A stretch of 64,000 nt of DNA from Acidiphilium acidophilum (GCF_033842475.1 NZ_JAWXYB010000001.1:62001-126000); one strand, 5' to 3'. Counted from the first letter of the stretch, positions 27,061-37,843 are shown. A program made the numbers and translations. The notes: generated by a model from the sequence alone, not told the origin.

Positions 27061-28543
27061 CATCGAGGCACAGATCCTCCGCTACTATCATGCCGAGAGA
27101 TGGACCATCGGCACGATCGCCCAACAATTGCATATTCATCATAGCGTGGTGCGCCGAGTTCTGGGGCAAGCTGGTCTTCCCAGGATTGGTTCACCGGCCC
27201 GCGCGTCGCGGATCGATCCCTATCTGCCGTTCATTCACCAGACCCTGGAGACGTTTCCCAGCCTGACCGCGAGCAGGCTTTATGCGATGGTCTGCGAGCG
27301 CGGTTATCGCGGCAGTCCTGACCATTTCCGCCACATCATCGCCTGCCACCGACCCCGGGCAAAAGTCGAGGCCTATTTGCGCCTGCGGACGCTGCCCGGC
27401 GAACAAGCGCAGGTGGATTGGGGCCATTTTGGCCACCTCGAGATCGGGCGCGCGCGGCGACCGCTGATGGCCTTCGTCATGGTGCTGAGTTATTCGCGCC
27501 AGATATTCCTGCGTTTCTATCCGGACGCGCGGATGGAGAACTTTCTGCGCGGCCACGTTGGGGCCTTTTCTGCCTGGGGCGGGGTTCCTCGTGTTTTGCT
27601 CTACGACAACCTTAAAAGTGCGGTTCTGGAACGGCGCGGTGATGCCATCCGCTTCCATCCCACCTTGCTGGGTTTTGCCGGGCATTACCGCTATGAGCCG
27701 CGCCCCGTGGCGATCGCCCGCGGCAACGAGAAGGGGCGGGTCGAGCGGGCGATCCGCTACGTCCGCGATAGTTTTTTCGCCGCGCGCCGCTTCACCGATC
27801 TTGCCGATCTCAATACCCAGGCCGATGCTTGGTGCAACGGCCCGGCTGCCGACCGCCGCTGCCCCGAGGAATCACTGCGCAGCGTCCGCGAGGTCTTCGC
27901 CGAGGAAGCCAAGCGGTTGCTCGCGTTACCCGACAACCCGGCACCTCTGCTCGAGCAGGTGGCGGTCAGGGTCGGCAAGATGCCCTATGTCCGCTTCGAC
28001 CTGAACGATTACTCGGTTCCCCACGATCATGTCCGGCGCGGGTTGACCATCCTCGCCGATCCGCAAGAGGTACGAATCGTCGATGGTAGCGCAGTGATTG
28101 CCCTCCATCCGCGCTGTTACGACAAGGGTGCGCAGATCGAGGAGCCGGCCCATGTTCAGGCTCTGGTCGATCAGAAACGCTCGGCCCGCAAGCATCGCGC
28201 GACCGATCGTCTGGTGCGGGCGGCACCTGCCAGTCAGACCTTGCTGATGCGCGCCGCCGAGCGCGGCGAAAATCTCGGCGCCATCACCGCCACCTTGCTG
28301 CGGTTGCTCGATCGCTATGGGGCGGGTGAACTGCAAGCCAGTATTTGCGAAGCGCTGACTCGCAACGTTCCTCATCCCAATGCCGTCCGCCTCGCTCTCG
28401 ATCGGCGGCGCGAGGAACGGGGCGCTGCGCCGCCGGTCGCTGCCGGACTGCCCGCCCATGTTCAGGCCCGCGATCGACCGGTCAAACCGCATGCCCTCGA
28501 AACATACGACCAGATCAAGGATTGTTCCGATGACAACAACTGA
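27044..28543 (+). CDS. istA: IstA transposase of IS21 element 2 (copy a)
   Basis: 499 residues. N-terminal HTH ([21 protein letters not shown]), then the rve core with Asp in [12 protein letters not shown], Asp in [10 protein letters not shown] and Glu in [12 protein letters not shown], and a C-terminal beta domain ([14 protein letters not shown]). It forms the paired-end complex and cuts and joins DNA together with IstB. It overlaps istB by 14 bp. Intact here; copy b is broken by IS256. Confidence 0.92.
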   Translation: MVIPADIEAQILRYYHAERWTIGTIAQQLHIHHSVVRRVLGQAGLPRIGSPARASRIDPYLPFIHQTLETFPSLTASRLYAMVCERGYRGSPDHFRHIIACHRPRAKVEAYLRLRTLPGEQAQVDWGHFGHLEIGRARRPLMAFVMVLSYSRQIFLRFYPDARMENFLRGHVGAFSAWGGVPRVLLYDNLKSAVLERRGDAIRFHPTLLGFAGHYRYEPRPVAIARGNEKGRVERAIRYVRDSFFAARRFTDLADLNTQADAWCNGPAADRRCPEESLRSVREVFAEEAKRLLALPDNPAPLLEQVAVRVGKMPYVRFDLNDYSVPHDHVRRGLTILADPQEVRIVDGSAVIALHPRCYDKGAQIEEPAHVQALVDQKRSARKHRATDRLVRAAPASQTLLMRAAERGENLGAITATLLRLLDRYGAGELQASICEALTRNVPHPNAVRLALDRRREERGAAPPVAAGLPAHVQARDRPVKPHALETYDQIKDCSDDNN

Positions 28544-29294
28544 ACCTGAAGCCCTGCGGGCCCGCGCCGAGGCACTGCACCTGCATGGCCTGATCGCACA
28601 TTGGCCCGAGGTTGCAACCCAAACCTGGTTACCCCCGCTGCTTGCCTGGGAGGAACAAGAGCGATCCTGCCGCAGCCTGGAGCGCCGGCTGAAGACCGCC
28701 CACATCGGCCGCTTCAAGCCGCTTTGCGACTTCGACTGGTCCTGGCCAAAGCGATGCGATCGCGCCGCCATCGATGCCCTCATGGCGCTCGACTTCCTCG
28801 CCGACGCCTCCAACATCGTCTTCGTCGGCCCAAATGGCATCGGCAAGTCGACGTTGGCCCAGAATATTGCACACCAAACGTTGATCGCGGGGCATACCGT
28901 GCTGTTCACCAGCGCCGGCCAGATGCTCGGCGACCTCGCCGCACTCGATAGTGATTCCGCTCTGCGCCGTCGGCTCCGCCACTACGCCCGCCCTCAACTC
29001 TTGGTCATCGATGAGGTCGGTTACCTGGCCTACTCCAACCGTCATGCCGATCTCATGTTCGAGCTGATCTCACGGCGGTATCAGAACAAGAGTACCATCG
29101 TCACCACCAATCGACCGTTCGCTGAGTGGCGCGAGGTCTTCCCCAACGCGGCCTGCGTCGTGTCCCTGGTTGATCGCCTGATCCATAACGCCGAAATCAT
29201 CGCGCTCGACGGCGAGTCCTACCGCCTCAAGGAAGCGCGCGAACGGGCGGATCAGCGCGCCGGCCAGCGCCGCGCCCGCAATGCAAAATCATGA
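28530..29294 (+). CDS. istB: IstB AAA+ ATPase of IS21 element 2 (copy a)
   Basis: 254 residues from the ATG at 28530 inside the end of istA. Walker A is [13 protein letters not shown] (canonical GxxGxGKS/T), Walker B is [10 protein letters not shown], and sensor 1 is [13 protein letters not shown]. IstB selects target DNA and activates IstA. Start choice follows the istA overlap; longer frames upstream are antisense-free extensions without support. Confidence 0.92.
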   Translation: MTTTEPEALRARAEALHLHGLIAHWPEVATQTWLPPLLAWEEQERSCRSLERRLKTAHIGRFKPLCDFDWSWPKRCDRAAIDALMALDFLADASNIVFVGPNGIGKSTLAQNIAHQTLIAGHTVLFTSAGQMLGDLAALDSDSALRRRLRHYARPQLLVIDEVGYLAYSNRHADLMFELISRRYQNKSTIVTTNRPFAEWREVFPNAACVVSLVDRLIHNAEIIALDGESYRLKEARERADQRAGQRRARNAKS

Positions 29295-29530
29295 CAAAAT
29301 CCCGAAAGGGCCGTGCAAAGAATCCGGCGCACTTGCAACCAATTATCCTCGAAATCCCGATCCACTGGACGCCAGATCAGGCCCTTGCGATCTTCGAGCT
29401 ACTCGACGATCTGAGAGAAAAAATCTGGGTCCGTTATAATTGCCAGATTCAGCGCATGATGCGCGAGCAACACCAAGCTGATCATTTCGAGGATATCGCC
29501 CCAATCGGCGGACCACCTCAGGTCTTCTGA
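29291..29530 (+). CDS. Small accessory protein of IS21 element 2 (copy a)
   Basis: 79 residues (WTPDQALAIFELLDDLREKIWVRY...). The start overlaps the istB stop by 4 bp (ATGA), indicating translational coupling. Short proteins with a PxQALA-FELLDDLRE-IW core often follow istB in IS21- and IS66-like elements; their function is unknown. Confidence 0.65.
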   Translation: MTKSRKGRAKNPAHLQPIILEIPIHWTPDQALAIFELLDDLREKIWVRYNCQIQRMMREQHQADHFEDIAPIGGPPQVF

Positions 29531-29830
29531 TCAACCGCCTCCGCGCCTTGGTGTGACGACCCCCCAGGCCGATTGCACACCGCCTCCGCGCTTCTCTTCA
29601 GCAACCATCCTGTGGTTCGACTAAAGCGGCCATCCTGTCGTCCCGACCTGCATACCAAAACACCGTCGCGCGCAGTGGCGGTCAAGGATGGCCGGAGGCC
29701 ACCGCGCTCTTGCGCGGCGCGCAGCGTCCTTGACGGCCGCGAGCACGGCGGAACCATCAAAGCAGAAGGGCAGCACATCACCACCGCTCCATCAGGATCA
29801 GGCCGCCTTCGAAATCAGCCGATATATCTT
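29531..29830. other. Noncoding right arm of IS21 element 2
   Basis: About 300 bp between the last frame and the terminal repeat, containing an internal inverted pairing around CCGCGCTCTTGCGCGG (near 29701-29717). No gene supported. The same arm occurs in copy b at 50908-51207. Confidence 0.4.
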
Positions 29831-30472
29831 CCCGCGCCGTTTATGCGCGGATTCTCACCGCCGCCAACAGCAGGCCAGCCTGGTAGTATCGCGCGGCCCC
29901 TATGACGGTTTTGCCGAGAAAGTGGTGCGCGCCAGTACGACCTGCCTGATCATGGCGGATCATAATCGCTACAGCGTCGATGCGCGTGCCGCCGGGCGGA
30001 TGGTGCAGATTCGCTCGCATGCCAACCGCATCGTCGTGCTGTTGGATGACGATGTCGTTGCTGATCATCCGCGCGACTTCCGGCGTGGCGAAGTGATCTA
30101 CGATCCTTGGCACTACCTGCCGATCCTGGTGAGAAAGCCTGGCGCCTTGCGGAATGGGGCACCCTTCAAGGATTGGGATCTACCCCCGGGCCTTGCGGCC
30201 GCCCAGGCAAAGTTGAGGCAGTACGCCGATGGTGATCGACAATTCGTCAAAATCCTCTGCGCGGTGGTGGATCACGGTCTTGTCGCGGTCGAGGCCGCCT
30301 GCGCAGAGGCGCTCGAAGCAGGCATTGCCAGCGGTGACGTGATCCTTGCCGTTTTGGCCCGCCAACTTCAGCCCCCCACACCGCCGAGCATGACCATTCC
30401 CGACGGGCTGCGCCTGAAGGTCGAACCGACGGCCGATTGTGCGCGCTATGACAGCCTCAGGCGTGCCGCCTG

Positions 30473-31201
30473 ATGGAGCGCCATGATATTCTCCAGGCGA
30501 TGGCCGAGCTCAAGCTGCACGGCATGCGCGCGAGCTTTGACGAGATCGCCGGCAAAGGTGTGGCGCGACGCGACGAGTTCTACGATCTGATCGCCAGCCT
30601 GATCCGCGCTGAACGGATCTTCCGCCAGGCACGATCGGTCAGCTACCGGATCAGCAGCGCCAAATTCCCGGGGCTCAAGGACTTCGACAGCTTTACCTTC
30701 AAGGGCACGCCGATCGATGAAGGGCTTGTGCGTGAACTGGCCACCGGCAGCTTCCTCGATGCCAGGCGGAACGGGATTTTTGTTGGCGGAACCGGCACCG
30801 GAAAGACCCATCTCTGCATCGCAATTGCAGCCACGGTCATCAGGGCCAGAGCGCGAGGCCGGTTCTACAACCTCATCGATCTGGTCAATCAACTCGAGCA
30901 GGAAAAAGCCGCCGGTCGGAGCGGGTGTCTGGTCGAAAAGCTTCTCCGCCATGATCTGATCGTCATTGATGAGCTCGGCTATATGCCGTTCAGCCAGACC
31001 GCCGGGCAACTGCTGTTCCACCTGATCAGCAAACTCTACGAAAACACCTCGCTGCTGATCACCACCAATCTCGCCTTTGCCGAATGGCCGAAAATCTTTG
31101 GCGACGCCAAGATGACCACCGCCATGTTGGATCGCCTGACCCACCATTGCGATATCATCGAGACCGGCAACGAAAGCTGGCGCTTCAAAAACCGAAGCTG
31201 A
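30473..31201 (+). CDS. istB: IstB AAA+ ATPase of IS21 element 1
   Basis: 242 residues. Walker [11 protein letters not shown], Walker [13 protein letters not shown], sensor [13 protein letters not shown]. It starts one base before the end of the istA stop codon. Intact, although its partner istA is split by the inner element. It differs clearly from the IstB of element 2, so the two IS21s are independent lineages. Confidence 0.92.
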   Translation: MERHDILQAMAELKLHGMRASFDEIAGKGVARRDEFYDLIASLIRAERIFRQARSVSYRISSAKFPGLKDFDSFTFKGTPIDEGLVRELATGSFLDARRNGIFVGGTGTGKTHLCIAIAATVIRARARGRFYNLIDLVNQLEQEKAAGRSGCLVEKLLRHDLIVIDELGYMPFSQTAGQLLFHLISKLYENTSLLITTNLAFAEWPKIFGDAKMTTAMLDRLTHHCDIIETGNESWRFKNRS

Positions 31202-31427
31202 TCAAGAAAACCCTCCCCCAGACCCCCACCCGGCTTATCCACGTGGGTGCACAGGGACCCCCCGCGCGCCGCTGCGTCAGCCTCTCGTCGGGCACTCCGC
31301 GGCGCGCGGGTCCCCCCTATGCACTACGTGGATAAGCCCCCGCCGCTAACGCTGTTTCTAACGCCCAAAGGGGTCGGAATTGGACGCGAAAAGGGGGTCG
31401 CGTTTGAACGCGATTTGACAGCCTGCC

Positions 31428-31628
31428 GAATCCAAGGCGCGCTGCTGAATCGCAAGGCCATGATCGATCGTCCTGACGCCGGCATAGTCACGAATGGTCA
31501 CAAAGTGTCTCATACGATTCTAGACGTCTTCACGTTATCGTTTCAAAATACTAAAAACCACCCTATTAACGCGAAAAAACTGTCTCAACTAACCGTTCCT
31601 CTGGGGTATACCTCAAAAACTCGCTGGG
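31428..31628. other. Spacer between IS21 element 1 and the res gene
   Basis: About 200 bp with an AT-rich middle (31510-31590). No gene or clear hairpin identified. Confidence 0.3.
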
Positions 31629-34328
31629 TCAGCGACGGTCGCGAGGGGTGACGCCAACTGCGTATAACTTGGCGAGGCCGGCGATCGTCATGTTTTCAGC
31701 TATGGCATCGTGAGGGATGAGAACATAGTTCCACGGTTTACCGTTAAAACTCGCGGCATGTTCGGTCGCCCGCCGGCACCACTCTACTGCAACATCCCGT
31801 TTGGCAATCACATCCTGCATGCCCATCTGGTTCTTATCTTTGGGCTCAATCATGAAAATGCGCGTATCCGTCTCGGCGACGAAATCCGGCTGGTATTCTA
31901 GATCTTCAATGCCGCTTCGATAGAAAAGCTGAAACTGACCCTTCGCCGGCTTAAACCATTTGAGTGACTCACGTTCCAACACAACGGCGAGCTTACGCTC
32001 CGCATCCGACTGGAATTTCTGCGTGGGGTAGAGGCAGCGAGAGAATCCACCGAAAAGGTAGCGCGACATTTTAGTCTTGTCGGACGGCGAGATGCGGAAA
32101 TCGAGCGGCGCTTCGTCAGCAGCGGTCGTGTATGCGCTGCTGCGAAGCTCAGTGAACCCTCGCGTGATCACAACGTCGTACGCGACCTGCGTGTCCTGCC
32201 AGAAGTGCTTCTGCATCTGGACATGGACGAAGCTGGCGATCTCCTTCTGATGGAGCCGCAGCACCTTCCGCGCATCTTCTTCGGAGAGATATGAAAGAAA
32301 GTGACGAATAACCTGCTCGGCCAGATCGTAGAGTAGGTCAGCGTGTTCGTCGTAGGCGACGTCGTCAAAGTCGATGAGGCCGCTGACCACGTAATCTTCA
32401 AGACGCTGTTCATCGATCGCCCCAGCACAGACGCCGATCCGATCGATTTGGCCAGTCCGCAGATGGGCCGCCCAGAGGGTTTCATTCGGCGCCTCATACC
32501 TCATACGTACGAGATCAAGGGTGAACGGCCGGAACCCCGACTTCACCTCGCCTTTAGGAACGACGAGGATACGTGGGATGTCGATCGTCTGCTGGACCAC
32601 CATTTCGGCGGTCTTCGCAACGATGGCGGCCAGATCGGGCTGGGTTGAGATTCCATCGAGCTCCATCTGCGCAGGCCGGTATTGGCTCTCGACCTCGCGG
32701 AGCAGTGCTGCCTGAACCTCCGGCCTTTGCAGATGGCCGACGCTCGGCAACCGAGACGGCTGCGTCTCGAACTTCCGGATAACGTCGTATGCGATCTTGG
32801 CAATTTTCTGTTCATCGGCGTTGAAAACCGACTGCGCCTCGTGGAAGCCGCTTGCCGCAGAAGGCGCGGCGCCGTCAGACTGGAGCCCCAGTTTAGACGC
32901 GAGCTGCGGTTGCGAGACGACGGTGACGGTCTTCTGCTGAAGCTGTTCGTTCGAGAGGATCACCTGTTGCAATCGGATTGCCGAGTCAGGCTTCTTCGCC
33001 TCGTCGACGATTTCCTGGAAGCGATCGTGCGCCACGATGTTCAGCCGGTCCACGGCCGTCACGCCCGTGCGCTTGCCATAGGGCAGTCGAAGGCCACGCC
33101 CGATCGACTGCTCGATGAGCGTGCGGGCGTTCGCGGCACGCAGCGGCACGATCGTATAGAGGTTGGTGACGTCCCAGCCTTCCTTCAGCATGTTGACGTG
33201 GATCACGATCTCCGTCGGCTCGTCGGTATGCTCGACCTTAAGCAGACGTTCGATCGTCTCTTCCTCCTTCACGCTGGAATCGACCTGGATGACCTTGTCC
33301 TTGTATCGGCCCTCAAAAAAGGTATCGGATTTGATAAGCTGCATCAGATCGGCGGCATGTGTCGTGTCGCGGGCAATGACCAGCATGAACGGCTTGACGA
33401 TGCGTTCGCCAACCTGGCGTGCATAGGTTTCCAGCTCAACCTTGACGCTCTCGTGCAAGCGTACCCCGTCTTCGAGCTTGATCTGCTGGATCGACTGCGG
33501 CGATTTTCCAATTGGGGAGAAGTTCTCCCGTGTGACAACCGCCGGCTCCTTGACGAAGCCATCGGCCATCGCCTTCCCAAGCGGATAGTCGAAGATCACG
33601 TTCTGAAACGGGACCGGCCCGCGCGATGTCTCGACGAAGGGCGTGGCCGTCAGTTCGAGGCCGATGACCGGCTTGAGCTCATTGATGGCGCGGATGCCGG
33701 CCGATGCGCGATAGCGGTGCGATTCGTCCATGATCAGCACGAGGTCATCGAGGCCGGCGAGATATTCGAAATAGCTCTCGCCGATTTCCTCCTTGAAGCT
33801 GCGGATTTTGGGCGACCGCCCACCGCGGACCTCAGAGTTGATCTTTGAGATGTTGAAGATGTTGATCGTCACCGGGAACAGATTGCCGCCGCTCGCAATC
33901 TGCCGCTCATAGTTCTCGCCTGTGGTGATGACCGGCGGTGAGATGGCGAATTCGGAAATGCCCTTCAGGACGTATTTCGGCGTGTTCTGCGTGAAGTCGG
34001 TGATGAGTTTGTTGTAGATCGTCAGGTTTGGGGCCAGCACGAAGAAGTTGTTCAGCCCGTGCGCAAGATGCAGGTAGGCGATGAACGCGCCCATCAAGCG
34101 GGTCTTGCCGACACCGGTGGCGAGGGCGAAGCAAAGGCTTGGAAATTCTCGCTCAAAGTCAGCGACGGTTGGGAACTCACTGCGAATGGCGGCCACAGCC
34201 GCAGCCAAGTCGCCACCCTTCTTCGGCGGGACGATCTCAGAAATGCGGTCGAGGATTTCGAGCGAACGTCGCTGTGGCGGACGAAGGCTCAGGCGGCCTG
34301 CGATAGCGTTGACATGACGGTTCATCAC
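31629..34328 (-). CDS. res: Type III restriction enzyme Res-like helicase-nuclease
   Basis: 899 residues. The superfamily 2 helicase core shows ATGVGKTR (70-77), the DEAH-type box MDESHRYRA, LTATPF and the motif VI region IEQSIGRGLRLPYG. The C-terminal PD-(D/E)xK-like nuclease signature is YQPDFVAET...FMIEPKDK. Type III Res works with Mod, translocating or sliding on DNA and cutting at unmodified inversely oriented sites. Its start overlaps the mod stop by 4 bp. No lesion. Its place in a four-gene operon with SNF2 and AIPR genes is not classical. Confidence 0.9.
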   Translation of the reverse strand: MMNRHVNAIAGRLSLRPPQRRSLEILDRISEIVPPKKGGDLAAAVAAIRSEFPTVADFEREFPSLCFALATGVGKTRLMGAFIAYLHLAHGLNNFFVLAPNLTIYNKLITDFTQNTPKYVLKGISEFAISPPVITTGENYERQIASGGNLFPVTINIFNISKINSEVRGGRSPKIRSFKEEIGESYFEYLAGLDDLVLIMDESHRYRASAGIRAINELKPVIGLELTATPFVETSRGPVPFQNVIFDYPLGKAMADGFVKEPAVVTRENFSPIGKSPQSIQQIKLEDGVRLHESVKVELETYARQVGERIVKPFMLVIARDTTHAADLMQLIKSDTFFEGRYKDKVIQVDSSVKEEETIERLLKVEHTDEPTEIVIHVNMLKEGWDVTNLYTIVPLRAANARTLIEQSIGRGLRLPYGKRTGVTAVDRLNIVAHDRFQEIVDEAKKPDSAIRLQQVILSNEQLQQKTVTVVSQPQLASKLGLQSDGAAPSAASGFHEAQSVFNADEQKIAKIAYDVIRKFETQPSRLPSVGHLQRPEVQAALLREVESQYRPAQMELDGISTQPDLAAIVAKTAEMVVQQTIDIPRILVVPKGEVKSGFRPFTLDLVRMRYEAPNETLWAAHLRTGQIDRIGVCAGAIDEQRLEDYVVSGLIDFDDVAYDEHADLLYDLAEQVIRHFLSYLSEEDARKVLRLHQKEIASFVHVQMQKHFWQDTQVAYDVVITRGFTELRSSAYTTAADEAPLDFRISPSDKTKMSRYLFGGFSRCLYPTQKFQSDAERKLAVVLERESLKWFKPAKGQFQLFYRSGIEDLEYQPDFVAETDTRIFMIEPKDKNQMGMQDVIAKRDVAVEWCRRATEHAASFNGKPWNYVLIPHDAIAENMTIAGLAKLYAVGVTPRDRR

Positions 34329-36031
34329 TTGCCCCCCTCTGATCCGAACAGGTCGGCCTGGCGCTTGGAGAGGCCAACCGACGCTGCCCCCCCGTCATCT
34401 TCCATTGCGACGAACTTTGGCGGAGCTTTCGGCAGGTTTTCGACGTTCAGGCTGTAGTCGTCATGGCCCCACTCGCAACGGCTTCTCACGTGGTTTGGAA
34501 TCTTCTTGACCGTGAGATTTGGAAAGGCGGCTGACGTGCCTCGGAACGCTGAGCAAAGGACAAGTAGGGACCGGTCAGGGCCAACATCGTCGCTCAGATG
34601 GGCGAGCTGCTCTTGGCCAAGCGTCTGGGTTGTTACGTAAATAAAGTCGCGATCAGTCGACGCCCCTTGCTGCCAATACACGCTGTCGCTCGGTGAGTAG
34701 GTGAAACCCTCCAGCTTACAAAGGGCCTCAGCTAGCATTTCGGCGTTGTAAGAATTGCTTATTACATCGCGACCAAAGCGATCCTTCTCAAGCAATGAAG
34801 GCGCGAGCTTAAAATAGCGGAACCCACCACCGCCCTGCCATCCTACCGCTGCTGTGATTCCGCCTAAATCTTGGCCATCGATAACCTTCTTCAAACGCGG
34901 CATGATATGAGTGTGGCAGTGCTCGCCCAGTTCGACCATGATCCACCGACGTCCCATTTTGTGGGCGACAGCGCCAGTCGTTCCTGAACCAGCAAATGAG
35001 TCAAAAACTATATCACCGGGCCAAGTAGCAATTTGAAGTATTCTTTTAATTAGCCTCTCGGGTTTTGGTGTAGCAAAGACATTGTCGGCATTGAATTGTG
35101 CCGCCTCTCTCTTTGACTCCTGATTGTCACCAACTTCCTCACGAGGCCACCAAGTACGTGCAACAACCCCAGACTGCACCTCTGACAAAAACCGCTTCAC
35201 GCGCGGCACATTTCCACCGTCACGTCCAAACCAAATGCGGTTTTCACGAACCATCTCATGAAAGCGTTCTTTGCTAGTGCCCCAGCACCTGCCTTGTGTT
35301 GGCATCAACCGACGGCCGGAGGGCGTCTCGATCTCGTAGATGTTTGGGCTTATTCCGGTCCGGGCAAACTGAGCTCCTCTCGCACCTCCGGTTAAGCTAA
35401 TCGTGAAATTATCAGACATCCATGGACCGCGTGGGTCATTATCAGGATTCGAATATCTCGCATCTGCTTCATCAGTGCGTGGTAGCAATCGAGGCCGCCA
35501 ATCCGTCTTTGATTTAGCAATAACCAGTATGTGATCGTGGCTATCAGAGACCCCGATAACATTCGCCTGAGGAGCAAATTTCTTTTGCCAGACTATATTC
35601 GCGACAAAATTAGCTCGACCAAAAACTTCGTCACACAAAATCTTTAGGTAATGCGCCTCGTTATCGTCAATAGTAATCCAAAGAGATCCGTCTTCTGACA
35701 GCAAACGTCGGATCAATTCGAGACGATCGCGCATGAGAGACAACCAAAGGGAGTGCTCTACGCCATCGTCATAGTGCTCAAATGCGCTACCCGTATTGTA
35801 AGGTGGATCGATAAAGACGCATTTTACCTTCCCGGAAAACTCTTGTTCCAGGGCCTTCAGGGCAAGCAGATTATCGCCAAAAATCAATCGGTTATCGAAA
35901 ATATCATCGTCGCTGACGCGAGACGCCGCGTGATAAGACATTTCAGTGTCCTCAAGCAGGATACGCGGCTCCAGCCGAGGCTTGTTCTCTTTGCCCACCC
36001 AAGTTAGTTCAAGTTTCTGTTTCTTTATCAT
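34325..36031 (-). CDS. mod: Type III DNA methyltransferase Mod-like (beta class)
   Basis: 568 residues. The catalytic motif D75-P-P-Y78 (FIDPPYNTG) precedes the SAM motif FAGSGTT (VFDSFAGSGTTGAVAH), the beta-class order found in N6-adenine methyltransferases of type III systems. The region between the motifs would include the target-recognition domain. The gene is locally more AT-rich than its neighbours (about 34.9-35.9 kb), consistent with exchange of the recognition part. It starts 17 bp after aipr and overlaps res by 4 bp. Confidence 0.9.
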   Translation of the reverse strand: MIKKQKLELTWVGKENKPRLEPRILLEDTEMSYHAASRVSDDDIFDNRLIFGDNLLALKALEQEFSGKVKCVFIDPPYNTGSAFEHYDDGVEHSLWLSLMRDRLELIRRLLSEDGSLWITIDDNEAHYLKILCDEVFGRANFVANIVWQKKFAPQANVIGVSDSHDHILVIAKSKTDWRPRLLPRTDEADARYSNPDNDPRGPWMSDNFTISLTGGARGAQFARTGISPNIYEIETPSGRRLMPTQGRCWGTSKERFHEMVRENRIWFGRDGGNVPRVKRFLSEVQSGVVARTWWPREEVGDNQESKREAAQFNADNVFATPKPERLIKRILQIATWPGDIVFDSFAGSGTTGAVAHKMGRRWIMVELGEHCHTHIMPRLKKVIDGQDLGGITAAVGWQGGGGFRYFKLAPSLLEKDRFGRDVISNSYNAEMLAEALCKLEGFTYSPSDSVYWQQGASTDRDFIYVTTQTLGQEQLAHLSDDVGPDRSLLVLCSAFRGTSAAFPNLTVKKIPNHVRSRCEWGHDDYSLNVENLPKAPPKFVAMEDDGGAASVGLSKRQADLFGSEGGK

Positions 36032-36048
36032 GGTGTGTCCACGTCTTG

Positions 36049-37839
36049 TTACGCTGGCGTGTCTGGCGGAAGGCGGGCGGGCGCAGCCGCCAGGGCGGCG
36101 GCCTGCTCCGCCAGCCGATCGAGCACGGCATCAGCGAGCGGTTGAGAATCGGTCAAATTGCGGAAGATCGAGAGGTAACCCTTGAACGTTTGCTGCGGCA
36201 CCGACTGGGCGTAAATCAATTCCGCAAGTTCGTTCGTCTGTTGCGAGATCGTCCGCTCATCGTCCGCCGAGATCGCGACCTGCGGACGCTGTACGACCTC
36301 TGGTAGGCGGTGCGCGAGGAACGCCATCACAAAATAACGACCATGCCGGAAGAACATGCGACGATAGTAAATCGCTTCAGATCGCTCACTGCCCGCCAGA
36401 ATTCGATCAACCAGCCTATAGATGCGGACAAGGCGGCACGCACGGAGACCCGAAAGAGTTGGTGGAAAGACTTGGCCGTAGATTGTTCCGTCCTGCTCCC
36501 AGAGTCTGCCAATTTCCTTCTTTGCGGTGACCACAAAGTCTATCGCGTTATGAGTTGGGCGTGGCCGTGCCCGGCTGTGAGCGATCCGAAAAGACAGACA
36601 CGCGAGAGCAACGGCAGCTTCTTCCAATGTGAAGGCATCATCGCGTCGCGCTCGCGCTTCCGCGGAAGGGCGGTAGTGATACTTGATACCGACGACGGCC
36701 AGCTCCTGCCGCAGGCGTTCCTGGTTCGGATCAAGAGCGGCGAAATAAACCCCTCGCACCTCGTTCTGGTGATTGCGTGCCCGCGTGATTTTGACCCCCA
36801 GATCGTCCACGGCGGTGCCGATTTGGATCACCGTAATCAGCAGCTTAGCGTCAGGCGAGATAGCGCCCGAGAGCGATGCAGTGGTGATCGAGCCCGCAGT
36901 CTGGGCACCGTTGACGATCGAAACCTTCTTAAGCCCAAAAACGCATCGCGCACTCGTTCCCGCCGCTGGCGTGATTTTCTCCGCTACGGCAGTGAGGCCA
37001 TTGTTCAAATAGAAAAACTCGCCAGGCCTCCAGCGGACAGTGTCCTCAATCGCCGCATTCACGCCAATCGAGCCAAGGTAGAACCGGATGTTGCGCTCAA
37101 AGAGCGCCGTGCCATGCGTTCCGACCAGCCGTGCCAGTTCTTCACCCTTGATCTGTCCATAAATCGCTTTGCGCGGACTCGTAATCGACGCCCAATTCTC
37201 CAGCGTGATTTCAATATCGATGGTATTCGGCGCTTGCTCGGTCACGAGCCAATCATAGGTGCGCGATAGGCCCACGATCTCAAGACTCATGCGTTCAGCG
37301 AGTTTGTTGGATCCCGCAATCAACACCGTGAGATCATCACTCGCATGGCGATCCAGGGTCTCTCCCAGGAACGTCAGAACGAGGCAAATTTTCACCCCTG
37401 GCGTGTCTAGAGCTTCCTCAACCTCATCAAGACGATCGCGGATCGCCGAATTGAACCCATCGAACCGTCGCTCGATCAGCGCCTTCACACCATTCGTGAA
37501 CTTGAGGGTCTCGCCCTGATCTGGCCCAGCGCCCTGCGGATTTGCAGGATCGCGCGGGCGCTTAAACTTCGACTGAACCACGATCAGTCGGTTTCCGACG
37601 CGGTCGTACATCAATGCATCGATGCCGCCGTCATTTCCGCCATCGACGAGCGACCCGACCCCGATCGCATCTTCGGCCGCGCACAATCCGCAGATGGCAT
37701 ACGCGGCAAAGGAACGTGAACATCGATCGATATCGTGTTGCGCTTCTGTCCAGTTCTGAGTGCGCTTCGGCACCAGCGGAAAAAATCTGCGCCGTAGCGC
37801 GTCTTCGATGTGGCTGAGTTTCTCGGCAGGTGTGGGCAT
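36049..37839 (-). CDS. AIPR-family protein with N-terminal nuclease-like domain
   Basis: 596 residues. The N-terminus has a restriction-endonuclease-like core: D70-GGID-74 in DGGNDGGIDALMYD, then LIVVQSK (Q89-x-K91). The AIPR domain (abortive infection phage resistance) follows, with its typical segments NIRFYLG, FFYLNNGLTAV and VNGAQTAGSI. AIPR proteins occur in phage-resistance and restriction loci. It lies 4 bp after the SNF2 helicase gene and before mod and res, so it is likely a nuclease or effector subunit of this system. Confidence 0.85.
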   Translation of the reverse strand: MPTPAEKLSHIEDALRRRFFPLVPKRTQNWTEAQHDIDRCSRSFAAYAICGLCAAEDAIGVGSLVDGGNDGGIDALMYDRVGNRLIVVQSKFKRPRDPANPQGAGPDQGETLKFTNGVKALIERRFDGFNSAIRDRLDEVEEALDTPGVKICLVLTFLGETLDRHASDDLTVLIAGSNKLAERMSLEIVGLSRTYDWLVTEQAPNTIDIEITLENWASITSPRKAIYGQIKGEELARLVGTHGTALFERNIRFYLGSIGVNAAIEDTVRWRPGEFFYLNNGLTAVAEKITPAAGTSARCVFGLKKVSIVNGAQTAGSITTASLSGAISPDAKLLITVIQIGTAVDDLGVKITRARNHQNEVRGVYFAALDPNQERLRQELAVVGIKYHYRPSAEARARRDDAFTLEEAAVALACLSFRIAHSRARPRPTHNAIDFVVTAKKEIGRLWEQDGTIYGQVFPPTLSGLRACRLVRIYRLVDRILAGSERSEAIYYRRMFFRHGRYFVMAFLAHRLPEVVQRPQVAISADDERTISQQTNELAELIYAQSVPQQTFKGYLSIFRNLTDSQPLADAVLDRLAEQAAALAAAPARLPPDTPA

Positions 37840-37843
37840 CGGC

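Larger units (their letters stand above)
26267..29869 (+). mobile_element. IS21-type element 2, copy a
   Basis: 3603 bp with 39-bp perfect terminal inverted repeats beginning TGTTGGCGGCGGTGAGAA, and a 5-bp target duplication, gcagg, at 26262-26266 and 29870-29874. It is longer than usual because it carries two accessory frames beside istA and istB. Copy b is at 46283-51246. Confidence 0.93.
25366..30473 (+). pseudogene. istA: istA of IS21 element 1, split by IS21 element 2
   Basis: The N-terminal part (25366-26266) has an HTH (SIKEIVRRLSVSRSTVRKV) and the integrase core (YQFDWSHEVI, GIYDNMKTAV, KGQVENQVGN). After the inner element the frame resumes at 29875 as SLVVSRGPYDGFAEKVV and runs to a TGA at 30471-30473. 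Excising the inner element and one gcagg copy gives one intact istA. The stop overlaps the istB start by one base. Confidence 0.9.
25242..31420 (+). mobile_element. IS21-family element 1, containing a second IS21-type element
   Basis: The ends match as inverted repeats (TGTAAATTCGC... and TGTCAAATCGC..., each followed by repeated CGACCCC and CGTCCAATT blocks). The element is flanked by a 7-bp duplication, gcctgcc, at 25235-25241 and 31421-31427. Minus the inner element and its 5-bp duplication it is 2571 bp, a normal IS21 length. Confidence 0.9.

Noticed and set aside
32682-33848. 388-codon plus-strand frame across the res gene
   Set aside because: Antisense to a full-length helicase with intact motifs; Leu/Arg/Asp-rich shadow sequence without any domain.
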